11,124 nt of DNA from Ruminococcaceae bacterium UBA737 (GTDB lineage Bacteria > Bacillota > Clostridia > Oscillospirales > Acutalibacteraceae): assembly GCA_002297415.1 (NCBI GenBank), contig DBKZ01000067.1, positions 1 through 11,124 on the forward strand, in the 5' to 3' direction. A program made the position numbers and the translations under genes. Every line of letters starts with the position of its first letter. Position 1 is the stretch's first letter. The notes under the pieces were generated by a model. The model saw nothing but the letters and a program-made list of their open reading frames with translations, was not told the DNA's origin and searched no databases. Below are positions 8,216 to 11,124 of the stretch, piece after piece.

Positions 8216-8251
8216 AAAAAGCCGCACTGAAAAATATCAGCGCGGCTTTTT
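8216..8251. terminator. Bidirectional intrinsic terminator between convergent genes
   Basis: AAAAAGCCGC (8216-8225) pairs with GCGGCTTTTT (8242-8251). Inside, after one A-C mismatch, CTGA (8227-8230) pairs with TCAG (8237-8240) around a 6-base loop. The flanking A run and T run give a U tract in both directions, so it serves the lipoprotein gene on the plus strand and the ribbon-helix-helix gene on the minus strand. Confidence 0.88.
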
Positions 8252-8272
8252 GAAAAATTTTGAAGGATTTTA

Positions 8273-8461
8273 TTATTTTACAATGCAATTACGCACGGCA
8301 AAATCAAGCAAAACATTGATAAGCTCATTTCTTGAACGCTTGGTTTTTTTAGAAAGATCGTCAAGAGACGCAACGGTATCGTTCTTAATACGGATAGAAA
8401 AGGTTTTAAACCCGTCTTCTCCCTTTAAATTTTTCTGTCTTAAAATAAGTTTCTCCTGCAT
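8273..8461 (-). CDS. Ribbon-helix-helix (CopG/Arc-type) DNA-binding protein
   Basis: A 62-residue protein with the layout of a ribbon-helix-helix dimer: a basic N-terminus; a beta strand at about 18-25 (FKTFSIRI) that would enter the DNA major groove; helix A at about 28-39 (DTVASLDDLSKK); the turn KRSRNE; and helix B at about 45-57 (ELINVLLDFAV). Small proteins of this family are often self-regulating repressors, antitoxins or partition factors; no toxin or partition gene sits beside it, so a lone regulator is the plainest reading. I chose ATG at 8461 because GAGGTG (8473-8468) is 6 bases upstream; a GTG at 8470 would overlap that ribosome site and add only three residues. It is monocistronic, between terminators at 8216-8251 and 8538-8573. 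A palindrome at 8507-8527 could be its operator. Its target is unknown. Confidence 0.8.
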   Translation of the reverse strand: MQEKLILRQKNLKGEDGFKTFSIRIKNDTVASLDDLSKKTKRSRNELINVLLDFAVRNCIVK

Positions 8462-8506
8462 AACATACACCTCACATTCAATATAACGGATTTGAGGTTA
8501 ATAATA

Positions 8507-8527
8507 TATGTTAAGTTTTATAACATA
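8507..8527. repeat. Inverted repeat upstream of the ribbon-helix-helix gene, possible operator
   Basis: TATGTTA (8507-8513) and TAACATA (8521-8527) are perfect inverted 7-base arms around a 7-base AT-rich spacer, about 45 bases upstream of the gene's ATG where its promoter should lie. The arms are too AT-rich and short for a terminator. Operator function for the adjacent regulator is inference; AT-rich palindromes also occur by chance. Confidence 0.35.
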
Positions 8528-8537
8528 GAAAAACCGT

Positions 8538-8573
8538 AAAAAAATCTGCGCCGTCTAAAAAAGGAACGGCGCA
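8538..8573 (-). terminator. Intrinsic terminator of rpsT
   Basis: TGCGCCGT (8547-8554) and ACGGCGCA (8566-8573) form a perfect, GC-rich 8-bp stem with an 11-base loop. On the minus strand the stem is followed by GA and seven T residues (8544-8538). It lies 31 bases after the rpsT stop codon and separates rpsT from the ribbon-helix-helix gene. Confidence 0.92.
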
Positions 8574-8604
8574 TTATTATTCTTTGCAAAAAATAATATT
8601 TTTC

Positions 8605-8865
8605 TTATGCTTTGGCATTAAGCTTTGTCATAAGAGCTGATTTTTTTCTGGCGGCATTATTCTTATGAATAAGACCCTTAACAGCTGCCTGATCAAGCTT
8701 TACAACTGCGGCCTTTACTGTTGCGGCTGCATCGGCAGAATTTGCCTCAAGAGCAGCGTCTGCTTTCTTAACAGCTGTCTTTAAAGCAGAACGGTAAGCC
8801 TTATTGCGCTCATAATTAGCTTTGCTGATTACAACACGCTTTTTTGCAGATTTGATATTAGGCAT
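8605..8865 (-). CDS. rpsT: 30S ribosomal protein S20
   Basis: An 86-residue, highly basic, alanine-rich helical protein that binds 16S rRNA in the body of the small ribosomal subunit. Start MPNIKSAKKRV, NYERNKAYRSALKTAVKKA and the conserved KGLIHKNNAARKKSALMTKL block at about 62-81 are diagnostic. ATG at 8865 is preceded by GGGAGGTG with about 5 bases spacing; a longer frame back to 8946 adds 27 residues unlike S20 and crosses the promoter. The gene is a single transcription unit with its own promoter (8918-8946) and terminator (8538-8573). Autogenous translational control of rpsT is known in E. coli; a leader hairpin here could serve that purpose but this is not shown. Confidence 0.97.
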   Translation of the reverse strand: MPNIKSAKKRVVISKANYERNKAYRSALKTAVKKADAALEANSADAAATVKAAVVKLDQAAVKGLIHKNNAARKKSALMTKLNAKA

Positions 8866-8866
8866 T

Positions 8867-8900
8867 GCGGCACCTCCCAACCAAGCGGCATAAACCGCCT
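8867..8900 (-). promoter_or_regulatory. Possible structured leader of rpsT
   Basis: In the leader RNA, AGGCGG (8900-8895) can pair with CCGCUU (8888-8883) across a 6-base loop, with one G-U pair. The same GGCGG could instead pair with a second GCCGC copy at 8871-8867, between the Shine-Dalgarno and the start codon, which would hide the ribosome site. Two competing pairings are visible; a switching function is inference. Confidence 0.3.
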
Positions 8901-8917
8901 TTATCACAGTAATATTT

Positions 8918-8946
8918 ATAATACCATAACAATCATAAAAATGCAA
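8918..8946 (-). promoter_or_regulatory. rpsT promoter with extended -10
   Basis: On the minus strand TTGCAT (8946-8941) and TATTAT (8923-8918) are 17 bases apart, and the -10 is preceded by TGG, forming an extended TGn-TATTAT element that can compensate for the weak -35. The expected leader is about 45 bases. The site lies just beyond the stop codon of the SpoVAF-like gene. Confidence 0.65.
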
Positions 8947-8967
8947 GACATTTTTTCAAATTAAATA

Positions 8968-10374
8968 TCATTTTTTTACGGGAAGCTTTTTTCTTGAAAA
9001 AATACCGATAAATGCCTTTGCATTAAATGGAATAACGGGATAAAAATAGCCCTTGCCCGAAATGGTTTTATTAAGGCACAAAACCGCTATCCAGAATATA
9101 AGTCCCGCTATCAATCCGTAATAAGAAAACAGCTGAGTTAAAATAAGGAGAGAAATTCTTTCGAATTTCATAGCATATCCCATTTCAAAGCTCGGCTGAG
9201 AATATGCGGCTATTGTTACAAAAGCGGTTAAAAGAATTGTTTCTCCCATAAACCACCCTGCGCTCACGGCAAATTCCGAAAGAATCAGTCCCCCGATAAT
9301 TCCCAAGGAATTTGAAAGCGAATCGGGTGTATTTATAGACGCGAGCCTTAAGCCGTCCACAATCAGCTCTAACAGCAAAAGCTGAAAAATTATCGGAATA
9401 TCGCCGATTTTCGCGTTATTTAAAAACTTAAGAAACTCGGGGATAAGCTCCCTGTTATTCATTAGCATAAGATAAAGCGGAGAAATGACAACCGTACAGA
9501 GGGTCACTATAAATCTTAAAACCCTTGTATAGCAGGCTATTACTGGAAGAAAATAATAATCGTCCGCCTCGCGGAAAAAATCGGCAAAAGAATCGGGAAT
9601 AATTACCGCCGACGGCGAATTATCAAGCAGCATTACAATTTTCCCGTCAAGCACGGCAGCAGAGGCAAAATCGGGTCTTTCGGTAAATCTGAACTTAGGA
9701 AACGGATTTAAAATTCCGTGCGGAATAAGGCTTTCGCAAATCGCCTGACTTGTCATAGAAGCGCTTTTTATTCTTATCTTTGAAATTCTGTCCTTTAACA
9801 TCGAAAGGGTCTTTTTATCCGCAACACCGTCGATATAGGCTATAGCAATATCGGTTTTTGAGTTTTGACCTGCCTGCATATATTCCATTCTGAGCTTTTC
9901 GGTTCTTATTCTTCTGCGCAAAAGCGCTGTATTGAACATCAGCGTTTCAACAAATCCGTCCCTTGAGCCGCGAAGCGATCTGTCCTTAGAAGGCTCCTCT
10001 ATTCCGCGGACGGGATATGTTCTTGTATCAATTATCAGCTGACCCTCAATGCCGTCGACAATAAGCATGGCGGGTCCGCACAAAACGCTTTTTGCCGAGG
10101 TCAGTATATCATAGCTTGCGTCGGTTTCGACATAAGGCAGACCGAATTTTGAAAATTCGTCCATATCCTTTGTTTTTTCAACCTTTTCCTGAGGCAATGT
10201 AAAAAGGTATTCAAGGATTTTTTCGAATACCTCGTCCTTTATAAATCCGTCAACAAAATATAAGACCGCGTCTTTTCCGCCTACGGAAATCTTTCTTTTA
10301 ATAAGGTCAAAGCTAAGCTCGGGCTTTAAAAATTCATCGGTTTCTTTTTGATAAGCAAGGAATTGATTATTCAA
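8968..10374 (-). CDS. SpoVAF-like GerA-family spore germination membrane protein
   Basis: A 468-residue protein (with the proposed start) of the GerA A-subunit/SpoVAF family, which sits in the inner membrane of spores; SpoVAF has been reported to form an ion channel that amplifies germination. The N-terminal soluble part (about 1-275) contains VGGKDAVLYFVDGFIKD at 31-47 and RGSRDGFVETLMFNTALLRRR at 135-155, which favours SpoVAF over the RGPREGF-type nutrient receptors. About five membrane segments follow: near 283-305, 325-345, 356-375, 376-391 and 407-433. I place the start at TTG 10374 because GAAGGAGG lies about 9 bases upstream; a GTG at 10416 gives 14 more residues but has no ribosome site. 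Known spoVAF genes sit in spoVA operons; none of those genes is here. The upstream partner is a lipoprotein, with a hairpin between them. Confidence 0.88.
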   Translation of the reverse strand: MNNQFLAYQKETDEFLKPELSFDLIKRKISVGGKDAVLYFVDGFIKDEVFEKILEYLFTLPQEKVEKTKDMDEFSKFGLPYVETDASYDILTSAKSVLCGPAMLIVDGIEGQLIIDTRTYPVRGIEEPSKDRSLRGSRDGFVETLMFNTALLRRRIRTEKLRMEYMQAGQNSKTDIAIAYIDGVADKKTLSMLKDRISKIRIKSASMTSQAICESLIPHGILNPFPKFRFTERPDFASAAVLDGKIVMLLDNSPSAVIIPDSFADFFREADDYYFLPVIACYTRVLRFIVTLCTVVISPLYLMLMNNRELIPEFLKFLNNAKIGDIPIIFQLLLLELIVDGLRLASINTPDSLSNSLGIIGGLILSEFAVSAGWFMGETILLTAFVTIAAYSQPSFEMGYAMKFERISLLILTQLFSYYGLIAGLIFWIAVLCLNKTISGKGYFYPVIPFNAKAFIGIFSRKKLPVKK

Positions 10375-10420
10375 AAAAAGCGCCTCCTTCGGTACTATAA
10401 TTCCCGAAAAAGGCACTTTT
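10373..10420 (-). terminator. 17-bp hairpin: terminator-like and overlapping the SpoVAF-like ribosome site
   Basis: On the minus strand an arm at 10420-10404 pairs along all 17 positions (14 Watson-Crick, three G-U) with an arm at 10392-10376 around an 11-base loop, and a run of seven T follows from 10379 to 10373, partly in the stem. It starts 8 bases after the stop codon of the upstream lipoprotein gene, as an intrinsic terminator would. The 3' arm contains GAAGGAGG, the Shine-Dalgarno of the downstream gene, whose TTG start uses the last two T of the run. The structure could end most transcripts and also mask translation of those that pass. Confidence 0.75.
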
Positions 10421-10428
10421 AATATTTT

Positions 10429-11109
10429 TTATTGCGGATTTTCTTCCGCTTTAGCTTTTGATTTTCTTTCCTTTATAAAATCTACCGCCACCGCCGCAAT
10501 AACGGCTGTAAACAAAGCGATTGAGCCTGCTATGAGCACCGTCTGCCAGACAGGAAGAGACGCGGTATCTGTTTTTATATCAAGCGATTGAAAAGTCTCG
10601 GATATTTTTTTATCCTGCTCATCACCCCGATTAAAGCAGGAAAGGACATAAAACTCTCCGTTTTTAACGGTGATATATCTTGAAGAAACATATCCGCCGT
10701 CGGTATCGGAAACCTTGGTTTTAACAAAAATAAATTCAGTTTCATTATTTGTTACTATTTTATAATTTTCAATTCCTGCGGCAGAAGCATAATCCCTTAT
10801 AATATTTTCATCATTCGAGGAAAAAGACTGGATTGCCTTCGAATAGGTGTTTTCAAATCGGCTCAGCTTTATCTGAACGGAATTATCGCTGTTAACCGCC
10901 ATTAAAGCGAGCTTATCCTCATTAAAATAGCTTTTTATTTCCTTGGTTTCAACACCCAAAGCCTTTGCAAGCCCGTCAGCCTCTTCGGTTGAATATGCCA
11001 CCGTAAAGCCCTTAGGAATACCGATACTGTAATCAGCCTTAGGAGCGCAGGAGGCAAAAGTAAGACATAAAAAAGCGGTAAGAATTATTATTGAAACTGC
11101 TTTTTTCAT
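10429..11109 (-). CDS. Uncharacterised lipoprotein with C-terminal membrane anchor
   Basis: A 226-residue protein I do not recognise. It has a lipoprotein signal peptide (MKKAVSIIILTAFLCLTFASC, lipidated C21), an extracytoplasmic domain at about 22-185 with mixed strand/helix character, one transmembrane helix at 187-210 (VWQTVLIAGSIALFTAVIAAVAV) and a highly charged cytoplasmic tail (KERKSKAKAEENPQ). It would be held to the membrane at both ends. ATG at 11109 is preceded only by a modest AGGCAG about 9 bases upstream; the promoter lies outside the window. It precedes the SpoVAF-like gene by 54 bases in the same direction, so a spore-membrane role is possible but is inferred from position only. 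No catalytic motif is visible. Confidence 0.8.
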   Translation of the reverse strand: MKKAVSIIILTAFLCLTFASCAPKADYSIGIPKGFTVAYSTEEADGLAKALGVETKEIKSYFNEDKLALMAVNSDNSVQIKLSRFENTYSKAIQSFSSNDENIIRDYASAAGIENYKIVTNNETEFIFVKTKVSDTDGGYVSSRYITVKNGEFYVLSCFNRGDEQDKKISETFQSLDIKTDTASLPVWQTVLIAGSIALFTAVIAAVAVDFIKERKSKAKAEENPQ

Positions 11110-11124
11110 AATTATATTCTGCCT

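Noticed and set aside
8250..8486. A 78-residue plus-strand frame over the ribbon-helix-helix gene
   Set aside because: The minus-strand frame has a recognisable fold and ribosome site; the plus-strand frame starts right at the terminator and looks like its antisense.
8866..8946. A 27-residue N-terminal extension of S20
   Set aside because: S20 starts at MPNIKSAKK with a strong ribosome site; the extension crosses the promoter and leader.
8937..8955. AAAAATG-CAAGA-CATTTTT hairpin as a terminator for the SpoVAF-like gene
   Set aside because: The stem has only one G-C pair and overlaps the -35 of rpsT; too weak to call a terminator.
1..11124. CRISPR arrays, insertion sequences, phage genes, tRNA or rRNA genes
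   Set aside because: No spaced direct repeats, transposase or integrase motifs, or recognisable RNA gene sequence were seen on reading; most bases are in well-supported genes.

Overview
The window looks like ordinary chromosome from a spore-forming, moderately AT-rich Firmicute, most likely a Clostridia member of the Oscillospirales/Ruminococcaceae type. Reasons: the recombination nuclease is AddAB rather than RecBCD; Shine-Dalgarno sites are strong AAAGGAG-type; intrinsic terminators are U-rich; two genes appear to use TTG starts; and there is a GerA/SpoVAF-family spore-germination membrane protein. Taxonomy is inferred from gene content only. I see no phage, insertion sequence, CRISPR array, tRNA or rRNA. 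Nearly all genes are on the minus strand; the one clear plus-strand gene is the small lipoprotein at 7837-8166.

Reading in the direction of transcription (right to left): 11109-10429 encodes an unrecognised lipoprotein with a C-terminal membrane anchor. It is followed by a SpoVAF-like protein (10374-8968, proposed TTG start). Between them is a long hairpin that works on paper both as an intrinsic terminator and as a mask over the SpoVAF Shine-Dalgarno. Next come rpsT (8865-8605), with its own promoter and terminator, and a 62-residue ribbon-helix-helix protein (8461-8273) with a palindrome upstream. A bidirectional terminator (8216-8251) separates that gene from the convergent small lipoprotein (7837-8166, plus strand), which carries an Ada-like Cys/His zinc-site tail.

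The lipoprotein is divergent from uvrC (7768-5939, TTG start). After uvrC a good sigma-A promoter (5902-5930) starts a cyclophilin / rfbA / glycosyltransferase operon (5871-3450), whose last two genes are one base apart. A perfect 12-bp hairpin terminator (3411-3440) ends it. addB (3368-111) and the start of addA (130-1, running off the window edge) follow with a 20-base overlap.

Functional themes: DNA repair (addAB, uvrC), surface polysaccharide assembly (rfbA plus a family 2 glycosyltransferase), translation (rpsT), protein folding (cyclophilin) and spore germination (SpoVAF-like). Most of this is housekeeping. I did not find a convincing new multi-gene system. The parts most worth a second look are the hairpin between the lipoprotein and the SpoVAF-like gene, that gene pair itself, and the small Ada-tail lipoprotein.
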